This document shows, one piece after another, positions 27,801-40,475 of a stretch of 64,000 nucleotides of DNA (position 1 is the first letter of the stretch; each line of letters starts with the position of its first letter). The notes under the pieces are model-generated. The model saw only the letters and a program-made list of their open reading frames with translations. It was not told the origin of the DNA and did no database searches. The translations under genes were made by a program, and so were the position numbers. Origin of the DNA: Aulostomus chinensis (lineage: Eukaryota; Chordata; Actinopteri; Syngnathiformes; Aulostomidae); assembly GCA_037954235.1 (NCBI GenBank), contig JBBMOA010000010.1, positions 24,588,529 through 24,652,528 on the forward strand, written 5' to 3'.

Positions 27801-28627
27801 CTATCAGGATTGCTCCAACATTCTTCATGGTGGGAAGAGGTAAGCTTCTGCATGACACAGTTGCACGTGCACGAGCATGGAACGTGGACATGATGTAATC
27901 TGGCAGCTCAACAGGTGAAAAGGATAAATTCCAGCAGTATGGAGACTTAATTTAGTATCATTAGCACGCTAGCTCTTATCAGCGCAGGCTAGCAGGGGAA
28001 AAGGGGAGGAATTGTCTTTGCCAGCGGTACAAGGTAACCGAGTCCAGAGTGAGTGAGTATAAAAGTTTCAGGTATGAGAGTTGGGAATGACTTTACAGAG
28101 AGCTCAACTTTTAGTCTTCAAACAACCACCGAGCACTTACAAACATGCAAGCACAAACAAACGTCATATAAACACGATTATACAAACTCTCAGCCACAAG
28201 TACAACATGCATATTGCAAGACAGTCGCCAGCTGTCAGAGATCTTTGAGAGAACAGAACACCACCTGTCCCCTTATCTTCCCCTCACAAGCCAAGAGAGA
28301 CTCTCCGTCCAGCTGGAGCCACCTCCTCCGAGCCTCTCATCCCATGCTTAATCACAGCATGTCCGCTATTTTCTCTTGGACAATTTATCTCTGTCTCTTG
28401 TTCCTTCTCTCATCTTTCTTTCTTCGTGTTTGATCTCAAAGCGCCAGATTTAGTGTAATTAATTTAAATCGCATCAAGGTTTTTTCTGATGTGACTAATC
28501 TTTAACGTTGCACCAGGATTCCTGGTTTTAGTGATGAGACCTGATGAGGTTTCAAAGGTGGACAGACCTTCCAGATGTTGCTCATGTTTTTGTCGGATAG
28601 GAATTTGGCAATCAGGTCAGTGACCGT

Positions 28628-28656
28628 GTATGTGTGTGTGTGTGTGTGTGTGAGTG

Positions 28657-28692
<36 letters not shown>

Positions 28693-28719
28693 TGCATGTG
28701 TGTGTGTGTGTGTGTGTGC
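28628..28719. repeat. Higher-order (TG)n repeat with TGAGTGCATG spacers
   Basis: Three (TG)n blocks separated by two identical 10-base spacers TGAGTGCATG, the last block followed by GCATCAGG. The regular layout suggests duplication of a (TG)n plus spacer unit. Confidence 0.95.
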
Positions 28720-31110
28720 ATCAGGTCAACATCTCTGTCACTGTGCGTGTTTACATGATCTCACTCTTTCCTCTTGTTAGTATTTGGGTGCAGATAGATT
28801 GATAGAAGCCAGGCAAGTTGAACCACCCGTTTTTCGGCTTTCTGTGTAAACAACCCTGGCCGATGTGATACCCTCTCAGAGCCATGAGACTCAGCGTGCA
28901 ATTCAGCAGTCAAAACAAGAGTTATGCCGCTCTGCTACACTCCATGTGCTGGTAAAGAGCACAACATTAACACCAGCCTCGCTTGAAGTTGTTAAAAAAA
29001 GATGGGGGGGGGGGCACTCTCTCAATCTGCGCTGGCAACTACAGTCAAATAAAAGCAGCATGACCAGTTTCCAGGTAACCAGCCGTAGTGAGAATGTACA
29101 TATGATGGCGGTGCTAATGGGCCAGAGTTCCTTTGAGAAAATCACACACAGGCCCCATACTGTACACACATGCACACACAGAACAGAAGCAAGGAAGTGC
29201 TCAGAAAAGAGCAATGGAAGAAGTGAGTGATGGTTCAACCAGCTGTCTTGAAGTCATGGTCTAAATAATGAAGACCAGGCTGATGTTTTACCGGCAACCT
29301 GAGCAGCACTATAGCAGATGGGAGGTCACCATTAGGTAGCAGTGCTAAAATTAACCCAACATCTTAGCATGAATTAAACTGGGCCCCCGAGGCAGGAAGC
29401 CTTTATCCCACAGGATTGAGGCGGGTGCCCGACGGGTAGTACCAGCCGGGCAGGGAAGAGACCGCAGCTGAGCTAAGGTTTGACGAAATCAGCAGGGTTT
29501 TCTTCATCTCTGAGCAGTCTGTCCAACTCCGCTGAGGTTAAAGTGAATTTACATGGCAGTGGTGAACCTTGGGTAATGTGATTAAAGTCTGGCAACACAC
29601 TGAGCGATGATTAACTTATTCCCTTCCCTCTCACTGCCCTTCCATGCTGCTTCTTGCATCTCTGTCAGGCAATCAATAAGCTATTATAGCTCCAAACAGT
29701 GGGGTAAATTAACTTACGGCTCCACCTGCAGAGTCGGCACTCTCTCTTTTCCCCATCGCTGGGGGAAAATGGGACTGGACGCAAAGACCAGGCCTGGAGA
29801 TCATCTGCTTCTACCATGATTATTGACATGATGCTCAGACGGAAAGCACAACAGGTCCAAATATGGTCGGCATGACTTGACATTGAGTTGTTTGTAGTGA
29901 ATAACACTGAATTGCAAGTAAACACAAAAAGAAAACAAACAAAACACTGGCTTAAGGAGTGTAGACAACTGGAATTTCAGTGGTGTCAAACCTTATAGGT
30001 TACTGTTAGGGGAAGTAAAGACCTCTGGGAAGAGGTCTGGCTATATCCCGCTCTATCATCTCCATCAGATGTGAGCCAATCTGCTAAATGGGGTTGAGGC
30101 ACCAGTGACAGATTAGAATCTGATACCAGAGTAAGGTGGAGGGTGAGTGAGGGAAGTCTGGAGGAGTGAATAGAAATGTCACCCCCAAGCTAGACACCAG
30201 CACCATATATTAGCAGGCCTCACTGATGTCAGCTAGTTCATACAGCAACACTGTTTGAATTTTGAATGGACCCTCTCTCTACTTCTCTCCTTTTACGCAT
30301 GACGTCCGCCTGTCTTGTCTTTTATCTGACTCCACAGTATATGGTTACATGGAGGTCCTTTTGTGTCTGTGCCACACCCTGTTTGAAAAGGTCAAAGAGG
30401 CACAAAGGAGAGGTGAGGGTGTATCTGTGCTATTCATCCATCAGTCAGATTCCTATTCTCCCTCTGGTCCTAATTAGACTATTGTATGTGTTTACATACA
30501 CTCCAGTGAGGATAATTAGTGCACTGATGTACTAGGAGTGCAAACAACATTCTTAAAATGAATTTTGTGGGGTTTGTTGATTTTCTCTTCATGTCCTTTG
30601 TCGTGTGCATCGTTGACAACCTTTTGTTGCAGAAGACCACTCACGCTGAATTTTAATACTTCAGAGATGAACTGCAAGCTTTAGAGAAAGGTTAGGATAA
30701 CAGAAACAACAGATGAACAACACCGTGCTAATGAGCAACAACTCTCTGTTCCTATTTCACTTTACTCGAATCCGTGACATGACAAGGAGAAACAAATCTT
30801 CTCCAAATTGTTGCTGTGATAAGAATGATAAGATTAGCTACCAGGCAACTGGAGACAATTGGATGACAAGTGAATGCCATCATGTATCCTTCCTGTTTTG
30901 TGTTTGTCATTGACTGATGGCAAGGCTCTCTCCAAATAGACTACATTTCATTTGCAGTGAAATACACACAGTAGAAAGCACAAGGCAGATCATTATCAGT
31001 GTTTGGGTCTGCTGATTACCTCACCACCTCTTCCTGCCTGTCACGCTCCAGGCTCAGCAACATGCTACAACTCTGATAAAATTTCAGATGCCGATTTGGT
31101 GCCTCAGAAA

Positions 31111-31131
31111 TACACACACACACACACACAC
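31111..31131. repeat. (AC)n microsatellite
   Basis: About ten AC units. Confidence 0.95.
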
Positions 31132-32301
31132 TTTCCCTTCCTCTCTCTATCATGTCACTGGAGGCAGATCGAGTGAGTGCAACACAGTGAGAAAGAGGTA
31201 AAAGAAGGAATGAAGAGGGAAGACGACATGTTGGAAAGGGAAGATTTATCAGATAAATTCTGATCGCACAAGAGGGGAACTTACACTCTTCCCTGGGTTA
31301 TCAGTCTGTTGAAGCTAAGCTACTGTTGAGCAACCGTTTTTCTGTTATGGACCTCTAACAATTTACCAATGTTATCTGCATCAGAACAAAACAAAGGCAC
31401 GTCATTTATTGTGAATGCTAGCAGACAGATATTTGGTAGAATGACAGACCATGTAGGTTGAGGAACAATCAGCTAGATCTTGGAATTGATCCAGAACTTG
31501 ATCCTGATCTGATGATGTCATATCTTTGCAGAGGTTTGGATTCTCTGAGTGCCTTCTCTGTGAACCTCACCAGTAGTTATTTTTTTTATAACGTGCCTGA
31601 TTTGTTTTGTACCCTCGCTCTTCTTGAAACAAGAGTTCGCAGCTAGAGTTCTGCTGAGAGTTGGAGGGTGGTTCCAAAACAATCAATGGGTGGCAAAATG
31701 GCAGATCTGGAATTGGAGGAGAAAGACTGTAACATCACAAGATCTGTGCAAGTTCACCTTAAGTGGACTATGTGTGCCCCCCTGAGCACGTTTTTCAAAG
31801 TTTGCCAAAATGTTGGCTGAAAAACCCTGAAGTTCCAGTCTCCAAAGCTCCCCCCCTAATCCGCCCTGACTCCATTGTCTCGGATCGAGGAGCATGATAG
31901 AAGGTTTCAAGTAAGGGCTTAACCTAGGTTTAATAACCAGAGCATGTCCACAGAGCAGAGGGCCTCGTCATATGACCAGTCATCAGAATGCTGCCACATA
32001 CGCACACATGAATCTTACAGACACATAAACACACACGAGTGCAGCTTCTCTGGCTCCAGGAAAGGCTCAGGCCACCAAGAGATTACACCTCGCAACAAGA
32101 GTAATCCTGAGGTCTCCACAGGACAAGTGGAGATTGGACTCAGTAGCGTGCATTCATCTGGCTCACACTATCACAGGCAATTATCACATATTTATCACAT
32201 ATATCTGAAAACACATCGATCATAAAATTAACACAAAATTCACTCCAAACGTGCAAACACATGGGGTTTTAAGAGGAAAGGAAGTAAGGGTACTCTGTTA
32301 T

Positions 32302-32336
32302 CAGTGGCCCTGCTGAGTGGTAGTGCAGGGCCACTG
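32302..32336. repeat. Perfect 12-bp inverted repeat (hairpin)
   Basis: CAGTGGCCCTGC (32302-32313) and its exact reverse complement GCAGGGCCACTG (32325-32336) are separated by 11 bases. Pairing can be extended outward with small internal loops and one bulge to about 24 nt per arm (roughly 19 pairs in total). It lies in robo1 intron 2. Confidence 0.7.
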
Positions 32337-34321
32337 GTCTCAAGAGCTCTCACTTGGTATCTTATCTTCTCCAGACCAGCACTTCATAATGTTAATATCA
32401 TACTTCACTATCCTGGAAACCAGCGCCCCTCCTATCCATGATCCTGTTCTGTACTGTAGCCAGCGGCAAAGATTACATAGAGATGAATAAGCAGTCACCG
32501 TGACAACAGGAGGGGGGGGGGACCCTTTAGGGAAGAGTCCAGACACACAGAAAGCGCTGCTGTAGCTTTACTTTTTAAAAGATATCTGGCCAATGTCATT
32601 GTGTGTAAATGGATGACCTGTAAAAGCTTCTACAGTAACAGAGGAAAAGTGGTCAAAGTGGACTCATAAGTCAACCTACTCTTCCTTGTTAACGGGAACG
32701 TGACGGCACATAGAGGAGAAATAAAAGACATGAAGTAGAGGGAGAAACAGCTGTGTCTAGTTCATCACATACAATCTAGCTTCCCTTTTTATAGAAATAA
32801 CACAATCAGGCAAATATCTGTCACACTAAAGGAACTAATTCACAAATTGTTGTGGTTCAAAGATGCCTAATTCACACCGGCCTTTTGATGGTGCCATTTT
32901 GTTTTAAATTCCACCCATGACAATGTGATAATGTGAATGATTAGACGCAGAGTGAGTCACATGAAGTTATTTCTTCCTCTGGCATTTCCTTGAATCAGGA
33001 TCTTGATCTGTGCCTTCTGCATCCTGTGTTTTCTCTCTAAGACAAAAGGACGAGGACTGAAGGAACTTCTGGAGTACTTTTGGAGGGCATATCTCTGTCT
33101 GTCTTGGCCCAGTAGGCTGTCAGAGATGGGTGGGGCACAGAGTGATTGATGGCTCTTGGTGCAGGGTCCCATGCCTCCAGCTCACATACAGACTCCCTCA
33201 CATAACACTCCTCTAAAATTGTTCACTCATCCACTGTACAAAACTGACAGATTGATGGAATCAAATACATACAGAGATGCAAACCACCTTGTGAACTCTC
33301 CAAAATCTCGCCTCACCTTATCTTGTCCTTTAAAAAAAAAAAAAACATTCCCTTTTATCTCAATCCATTCATAATACATTGTCTCACTCTGCAGGATGTG
33401 TGTTCTCTTTAGGTTTCCTGCCAAACAACAAAAAAATCACCTAAAATGGTTAAAAAGCTGTCCTACTTTCCTGTTCTTAACTAGAGCCACACTGTTCTCT
33501 TTCCCCGTGCACATTTTGCTGTGCATATTAAGCACTCAGCCTTGCATCTAGTCAGCATTATTGGTTTTGGTGTGGGAGGGAGGGCTATGTGTGGGCGAAG
33601 TTTGTGTTGGGGCGTTTTTGGAAAGCCCTGCTTTAAAAATCCTCAAATCAAGTGTGACATCTGACACATTTTTACATGATAAAAACAGACATGAGGAGCT
33701 TTTCCATTCACTCCGGGCTTCTGTCGCTGTCAAGACTGGGTCAATCAAATCAGCCAATATGCATGAATGTGCCTTAGTCAATATGGTCAAAGGGGTAAGG
33801 CATGTATCCAGGCCACTAAAAAGCGCAGCATGGTATACGAAACACCAGCAGATTTTTCATGCCAGCCTTATTGTGCTTCCAAGAATTTCTGCACTCAAAC
33901 AGACATATGGACTAAGCACAGCAAATAGATGCTGCATGTTTAATTACATGGAGTGCACTGATTTATGCAAATACCCTAAAGTGCTAAACATGCAAGGTTC
34001 AACGGACCACACGTAACATGCACGATAAAAATCACTCTCTGTATATGGATTGATAGAAAACTAATTGAAATGCGTGCACACTTTTACAAAGCCTAAGCTG
34101 ACAGTTATATGCCGGGGGGGGAGTAATTAGACCGGAGCCAGTTGTTTCTCATAAAGTGTAATTTCAAGATTGACAGCAACAGCCATGAAAACAGCTATTC
34201 AGAAAAAAAAGATGAACACAGATAAAACAGAAATCATGCAAATAGAATTTGGCTTAAAAACCTCCTTTTTTGAACTCCAAAGGAGAAAAGAGTTTTCTCA
34301 GTTAGACAGAGTTCAGCTTTG

Positions 34322-34430
34322 ACAGACACAGACACACAGACACAGACACAGACACAGACACACACACACACACACACACGCACACACACACACACACACA
34401 CGCACACACACACACACACACACGCACGCA
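34322..34430. repeat. Compound (ACAGAC)n-(AC)n microsatellite
   Basis: ACAGAC-type units (34322-34360) passing into AC repeats with three regularly placed CGCAC interruptions. Confidence 0.97.
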
Positions 34431-37244
34431 CTACTGGGCTTTGAGATTGTGGAAGGGGTCTACATTCCTACATAAAACAGACTGAAGTGGAGGCCAAGCA
34501 GAGTCTGTGTGGTGCGGAGCCCACGCCTCAGCTGCGTGTTGACTGATGAAGCAGACCCTGACTGTGCCGTTTGCGCCAATTTGCTCGGAACCTCCCTGAG
34601 ACAAATAACTGCCACAGAGCTGCAACACACTCTGCTTCCAGACCCCTGGCAGCACGCCAGTACACTCACTAGCGCTTCGGCAGGGATTTGGCTGTCCTGA
34701 TTTCTGCTGGTTATGTTCTTGCTCTCCCATTCTCAGCTGTTTCTTCCTCTGTCTTCACTCGCTCTCTTTCTCTCTTCAACATATGGTCTCATTCTTGTTT
34801 GCTACTTTCTTCTAATATTTCCTGAACAGAGAAGTGGTTGATAGATACAAATTATTAGCCAAAATCACAGAAACTTGGAGAGATTTATGCTAAAAGCCCA
34901 TTACTTAAAAAGAGAGAGCACAACAAGGGTTTGAAGCTAATGAAAGGCAAACATCATGACAAATAAATAATCACCCTTCCACTTGGTAGCTGCTTCATAT
35001 ATTGAGCTTGTTCCAGATCAGTGGGTACCAGAGAAGAGCTGGGTGAGGGCAGGGAATGATTTTGTGACAAAATGAGAGGTTTACTTTGGAGGGAGTTCAG
35101 ATGAAGGGGGCGACATAAAGACCCTCAGTCTTTGAGAGCCAACAGATGTGGTACAAGGGATTTCCTGCAAGCGAGACAGGCGGGTGCTCAGATCAGTGGG
35201 AGGTAGCTATGCTGCCTTCAAACCAGTGCATGCCAGCTAATGGTCCATCGCTTTGCAGATGACCCTTAGGCACGGCTAAAAATCTGTCAGGATGAACTCT
35301 GGCTCCATCATTACATCCGACGGTCTGACCTTCCCCCCACTACTCAGGGAAGCCAGCTGGCTGCACATGGTGACACATGGTGAGACTTCACAGAATCGCA
35401 GAGATCAATGAGATCCTGAGATAAACTTTGGAGGAATGGAGTTATATGCAATGGACCAATTTCAAGTAAACATCCCTTTGCCTCTGTTGTTAGTGGCTGT
35501 AAAAAGTAAACTCAGTCTCTAGAGAGAGGGATCTGTGTGTGGATGTGAGGCCCACAGCCAGCCCTGTGTGGTCAACACTGTGTTCAGACAGGGAACTAGA
35601 CAGCAGGCCCAAAGGTTATCGGCTGCTGGAGTGAAACACTGTGCCGTCCATTACATGGTTTTATCTTTGCATCCAGTATAGAAGAGGAAAGCTATTCATA
35701 GAGCCTCTCAGGGCACCATGCAGAGCGCCGGGTAAACTAAACGTATCTCTTCCACTGCGTTCTTATAGAAAAACACTATCATAGTAGAAGCGCAGTAAGA
35801 GAGCAGGGGCTTCTGACGAAGCTGTTGAAGAAGAAATGCCTGCGTATTTGCTCGTACAAGGGCAGCAGCCCAAAATTTGAGGCAGTAAATAAATAAATAA
35901 ATGCTGTTACTCAAACAGAATCAATACCAATTTCCATTTCAGAAACATTCTCAATTTTTCTGTCTTGAACAAATCATAACATGGATGTGAGGCATTTTAT
36001 TCATTAGTTGGTGAGAGAATATTGTCCAAAGATGCGGGCTGATGAAATTGAACCAATATTGATGAAATTAACATGTGGTCTTCCTCTCAGTTTCAGCTCA
36101 TTATTTGACACTGACGTCTCGAACACAAAGAAAGCACAAACGTAGGAGGTAGAGAATCCCACTTTAAGCTTGTTTGAATACACAAGGCAAACATGATTCA
36201 CGGGGAATGCATAAGCTCCGGCTTTGGGTTAAGAGGTTGAGATGGAGAGATTGCGAGCTGCACTGTACATGTGGTTAATGATTAACCAAACAAACTGGGT
36301 TAGCTCCTCTACAGCCTCGCAAAGCAGGACTTGTTGAAAGTTGGATTACGTTAACAACTGCTGGTGAGAGTGGGAAACTGTAAAAGCCAGGCTTTTCAAT
36401 AACATCTCCAAAAAAAACTTGTGTTTTTAGCTTTTAAATCAAACACGTTACGAGGGAAAGCTCTGCAAAGTAAACACAATTAAAGCCGCAATTTCCTTTT
36501 TAAGAGTTTCCATGAAAATGAAAAGTCTGGTGGTTCCCTCACTTTAGACACAAGTTCTACAATGTTCAACTCATAAATGTATGACAAGCATCTTTAACAA
36601 CACCATGCAATTCAAAACGCTTTAAAAACGTTCTTATATGCCCTCATGAGTCAGATTTGCGGCCTGCAGTTGCTTTCGAGTTTAAATGAGGCTTTTGGAA
36701 AGGAATCTCAATATTTCTCTGCTTTTTTAGTTTGTTCTGTCTTTTATTTTCAGCAGAGTTCCATCCTGGTTGCTCCAACAACATAATTATATGTAGTTAA
36801 GCATGATCCGCAGAGAGGGGGTGAAAGACACCAACTAAGTGAGAAGGAGAGAGAGGCCTGGAGCGCCGTGGCTTGTCATTATGGGTCTGTTTGAACCTTC
36901 TACAGAATAAGCAGGCCAAACTTGAGACCCTGCCAGCAGCACTCGTCCTGCCAAGTGTCTTTTTTTCTACTAATTTCTGACATAAATACTGCATATCAGC
37001 TTCTACTAGAGAAGTATATTTGTAGTGTTATGACTTACGGAAACTACACAAGTACACAGATATTATTTGTTTAATCATTTGAGGTAGTAGATATTACTTC
37101 AGGGGTGTTTTCTAACATTTCACAGCATTTTTTGTTTATTCGGTCTCATTCCTGTGTTAATGTCCTTCTTAGTTGTCATCAATGTTAGCCGTTCCCATCC
37201 TTTTCTATTTACGGCAAGTTTTTAGGTGACTAAAAATCTGAGCA

Positions 37245-37330
37245 TCGACTCCAGATCTCCCTCTCAGAGCCTCGAATGTGGGACCTTCTGCTGTAAGTTA
37301 ACCCTATAAACACGTGAGCCAGCGGCCCAG
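37245..37330 (-). mobile_element. tRNA-derived SINE-like fragment
   Basis: Read on the minus strand: GCCGCTGGCTCACGTGTTTA, then TAGGGTTAACTTACAGCAGA, then AGGTCCCACATTCGAGGCTC. This has the spacing of a degraded tRNA-like Pol III promoter, with a box A-like GGCTCACGTGTTTA and a box B-like ACATTCGAGGCTC. It is probably the head of an old SINE. No intact tRNA cloverleaf is expected. Confidence 0.4.
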
Positions 37331-38571
37331 GTTAATATACATTTTTAGTTTAATTCAGTTTTCATCTTCAAAAAATTAAACCCACGTGGATCAGAACAAG
37401 ACATGAGTTGACCACAAACATTCATTACATTTTTCTGACCATCTCAATTCAGTTTTCCTTTGAATCTAAATAGGACTCATAAGATGTGCACTTGAAACCC
37501 TGATCAAGAATTCGATAAGATTCCACTTTTCATTTTCCTTTGATGATACTGTCGACGACAAATATGTAAAACAGCAGATTTTCTGTCTCATCTCTACACT
37601 CCACAGATCCCACAGATACATCTTCAATTTGAAAATGCACAGCAGGTAGTCCTACTCTATCTGACTCTGACACCTCAAACAGAACTCCTCAAAAAAGCCT
37701 GTGCCCACACACACAAACACACCCACATGCACACACAGTCACACACGCACATATCATTCTCTCTTTTACCATCTTGATTAGATTACAGTGAGCGCGCTGG
37801 TGACAGCCTCTGGGCATGCTAGAGGAGCGGTTGATATCTGAGCCAGTCGAGAGAGCAAAGAGATAATACTTCTGAAGAGCTGACCTTCCAACTAAAGCGG
37901 CCTTTAAAGAATCGTAAGGGCAAATTTGTCAACACACGTCATCACTCACAAAAAGACTTAATGGTTTAGATAGATTATTTTATCGTCCTACACTGCATGC
38001 ACCCACTGACTGCTAAATATTCTCCAGCCCAATATGGCTCCTAGCTTGCTGGTTAACCCAGAGGTACCTACATCCACTTCACATCAAAGTTAGTCTGTCA
38101 TAGCATGAATGCAGCAGACAATAAAAGCCATCTCTGATACTTCACTCGGAAACCCCCCCCCCAAAAAAAAAACCTTCATAAAAAGATGCGTAAACACAGG
38201 CATGTTGATTGCATTCCTCATGATGTAAAACCTCATATCTATCTCTGACAAAAACAGAAGCAGAGCCAAAACAGAAAGGGCTTTGTTCCCATTGTAGCTC
38301 CTGACCACCTACTAAGGGCCCTTTAGAGGAGCACTCACCCTGGAATGATCAGGCAGCGTCTCCCCCCCCAAGGCTCCGCAGGCCTATGGAGACCACTGGG
38401 CCAAACACATCCTGCCCATCTCCTGAGAGATTATCTGACTCAATGAGCACATTGATGACAGAAACAGTGGAGGAAACTGGAGCCTGCTATTCAGCTGCAT
38501 CTAAACCCAAACTCTTCCATTCACACCCACACAGAAGCCAGAGAAGAGATAAGCAGACATGCTGCACTTAC

Positions 38572-38898
38572 TGGCTACTTCCAGCGAGGCATTATGGCTC
38601 ACTGCCTCTCCCAGGTAGTTACGGGCAACACAGACGTAGGAACCTTCATCCGGTTTGCTCCGTCGTCCGTGGACGATGCGTAGGAAGAAGAGGGAGCCGC
38701 TGGGCAGCAGCATGCGCTGGGATCGGGAATTGTCCCTGTCTGTTTCCACTCTCTCTCCATCCTTGTACCACTCTACAGTCGGGGTTGGCCGCCCCTCTGC
38801 CTTACAGTTGAGGGTGGCGGGCTCCCCTTTGGAAACAATCAGGTCAGATGGATGCTCCACAATTCGTGGTGGTGTGTCCTCTTGGCGCAGACGTGATC
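38572..38898 (-). CDS. robo1: Roundabout 1 exon 2, first Ig domain (Ig1)
   Basis: This 327-nt internal exon encodes 108 complete residues plus split codons at both ends (phase 1 in, phase 1 out). The acceptor reads CATTTTCAG just before 38898, and the donor is GTAAGT starting at 38571. The protein starts SRLRQEDTPPRIVEHPSD and is an I-set Ig domain. The core cysteines are at exon residues 31 (TLNCKAEG) and 89 (SYVCVARN), the core Trp is at residue 43 (VEWYKDGE), and the DEGSYVC motif is at 83-89. It ends SHNASLEVA. In ROBO receptors Ig1 is the main Slit LRR-D2 binding module and also contacts heparan sulfate; the basic HGRRSK stretch at residues 76-81 fits the latter. Differences from the mammalian sequence as I recall it include TPPR for FPPR and RDNSRSQ for KDDPRSH. 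No frameshift or stop is seen. The Roundabout assignment is near certain; robo1 over robo2 is likely. Confidence 0.95.
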
Positions 38899-40276
38899 CT
38901 GAAAATGAAGGAGACAAAAATAAAGATTAATGTTTAGTCATTTATAATGCTTCCGTAGACTTTAAGATCTGCGTTTAACAGCCTTAGAGGAAATATATTT
39001 GATTTTGCATGTATTAATTTAATTAGCAATTCACAGTTAAGCCTCATACCGAGTATTTATTTTCATATCTCAATCATTCACACTTATGGAACTGTTACTG
39101 TGCCTTTTCATGCCTTTTTTGATAAGAGAAACTTCAACTTGTGAGCACATGTATCCTATAGCACAGACTTATGAATACTGAAACAGCAGGAGTCTGCCAC
39201 ACCTTCACGGTCAAAGGAAATGAACTGATAACAGATAAGATATGAATGCGCTGCGTAGCTTAGCGACAAGATTACTATTGACAAACCACCGAGAAGCAAA
39301 CAGCAGTGCCAACAGCAATGCCAAGGGGGTTAACACCCGGGTGCTATCTCTGGCCATTACTACTGCTCTCCAACCAGTCAGCTATGGCAATCAAACCTGC
39401 TTTACATGCAAATTAGCTTCCTGTTGTTAATTCCTGAATGATGGGACTTGGTGGCGGTGGATGCATTGTGTTTCACCACACAATAGCAGGCGAGAGACAG
39501 AGTTCCTTACTTGCCATATCTCTCAGTCCTTTGGAGCCCATTCAGCAGCAATTAAAGAGAGTCGGGTCTAATTGGAGGCACAGGCTTGCGTTTAATTTGC
39601 CCAGCACCCCGTGAAGTTGCCACGCTGCCTCCCTTTCTGTGCCCTCTGCCCATCCCCCCGTTCGTTTAGAAATCGGCTGCTGAGAAGGCGTCTTTTGTGG
39701 TCGCCAAATATTTTAAGTAAAGTCAGCATAATTAGTGACAGCTCCATGGAAAGATGAATCACTTGTGCACAAATGGGTAAAAAAAAAAAGTGTAGTCTGT
39801 GAATTTTATTTAATCCAGTACCCCAAAGTAAGGAAACAAGGTTATGATTGTTTACGGATCATGTCAAACGATGGCTATTATGAAATTTTTAAATATTCCT
39901 TTACTGCTGGTGATGCTAAAAATATGAACTGTAATTTGATATAGCTTTTTGCCGTGTGATTGAACTTGCATGGATCTCCTACAACTGGGTCTTCCCTTGG
40001 TGAAGATCCACCTTTGGATCAGAGCTTCATTTTTATGCTGCACACGTGTTTTGTAGGATTCATGGCAGCAGTAGTGCAGCATTACAGCTCATAATGGGAA
40101 ACAAAATCACTACAGCCAATGAACAGTCCTTATCATTACTGACCTTTAGAAAATGGAAAAAAAGCAACCTGTATTTTAAATCATGGTCTTGTATTTACCA
40201 ATCCGAAAGAATTAAGTCAAAACTGAATATTGTGTGGACATTCACAAAATGACGTTTGAAAGATGTTGGATTTAAA

Positions 40277-40475
40277 GTGGGGTGGTGGTGAAGTGATGAG
40301 CACTGTTGCCTCACAGAAAGAATGTTCCGGGTTCAAGCCCGGCTGGAGCACGGTATCTTTCTACGTGGAGTCTGCATGTTCTCCCTGTGCCTGCATGGGT
40401 TCTCTCCAGGTACTCCGGCTTCCTCCCACAGTCCAAAGACATGCAAATGGAGGCTAATTGGATTTCTAAGGGCTT
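40277..40475 (+). mobile_element. V-SINE (DANA-like tRNA-derived SINE)
   Basis: A tRNA-like head (GGTGGTGAAGTGATGAGCAC, then TGTTGCCTCACAG) carries a clear Pol III box B, GGTTCAAGCCC, at 40330-40340. It is followed by the strongly conserved central segment of V-SINEs (GTGGAGTCTGCATGTTCTCC at 40365-40384, then TACTCCGGCTTCCTCCCACA and GTCCAAAGACATGC to 40444) and GCTAATTGGATTTCT. This is the layout of zebrafish DANA and related V-SINEs as I recall it. The copy is diverged, and the 3' end near 40475 is approximate. It sits in robo1 intron 1, antisense to the gene. Confidence 0.85.

Noticed and set aside
33561..34016. 151-codon plus-strand ORF
   Set aside because: No domain or conserved motif; length within chance for 64 kb in six frames.
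38386..38811. 141-codon plus-strand ORF overlapping the Ig1 exon
   Set aside because: It is the antisense shadow of robo1 exon 2, whose minus-strand frame has clear Ig homology and splice sites.
40277..40350. Possible tRNA gene
   Set aside because: Box A and B are present, but the cloverleaf is degraded and the sequence continues into the V-SINE central domain.
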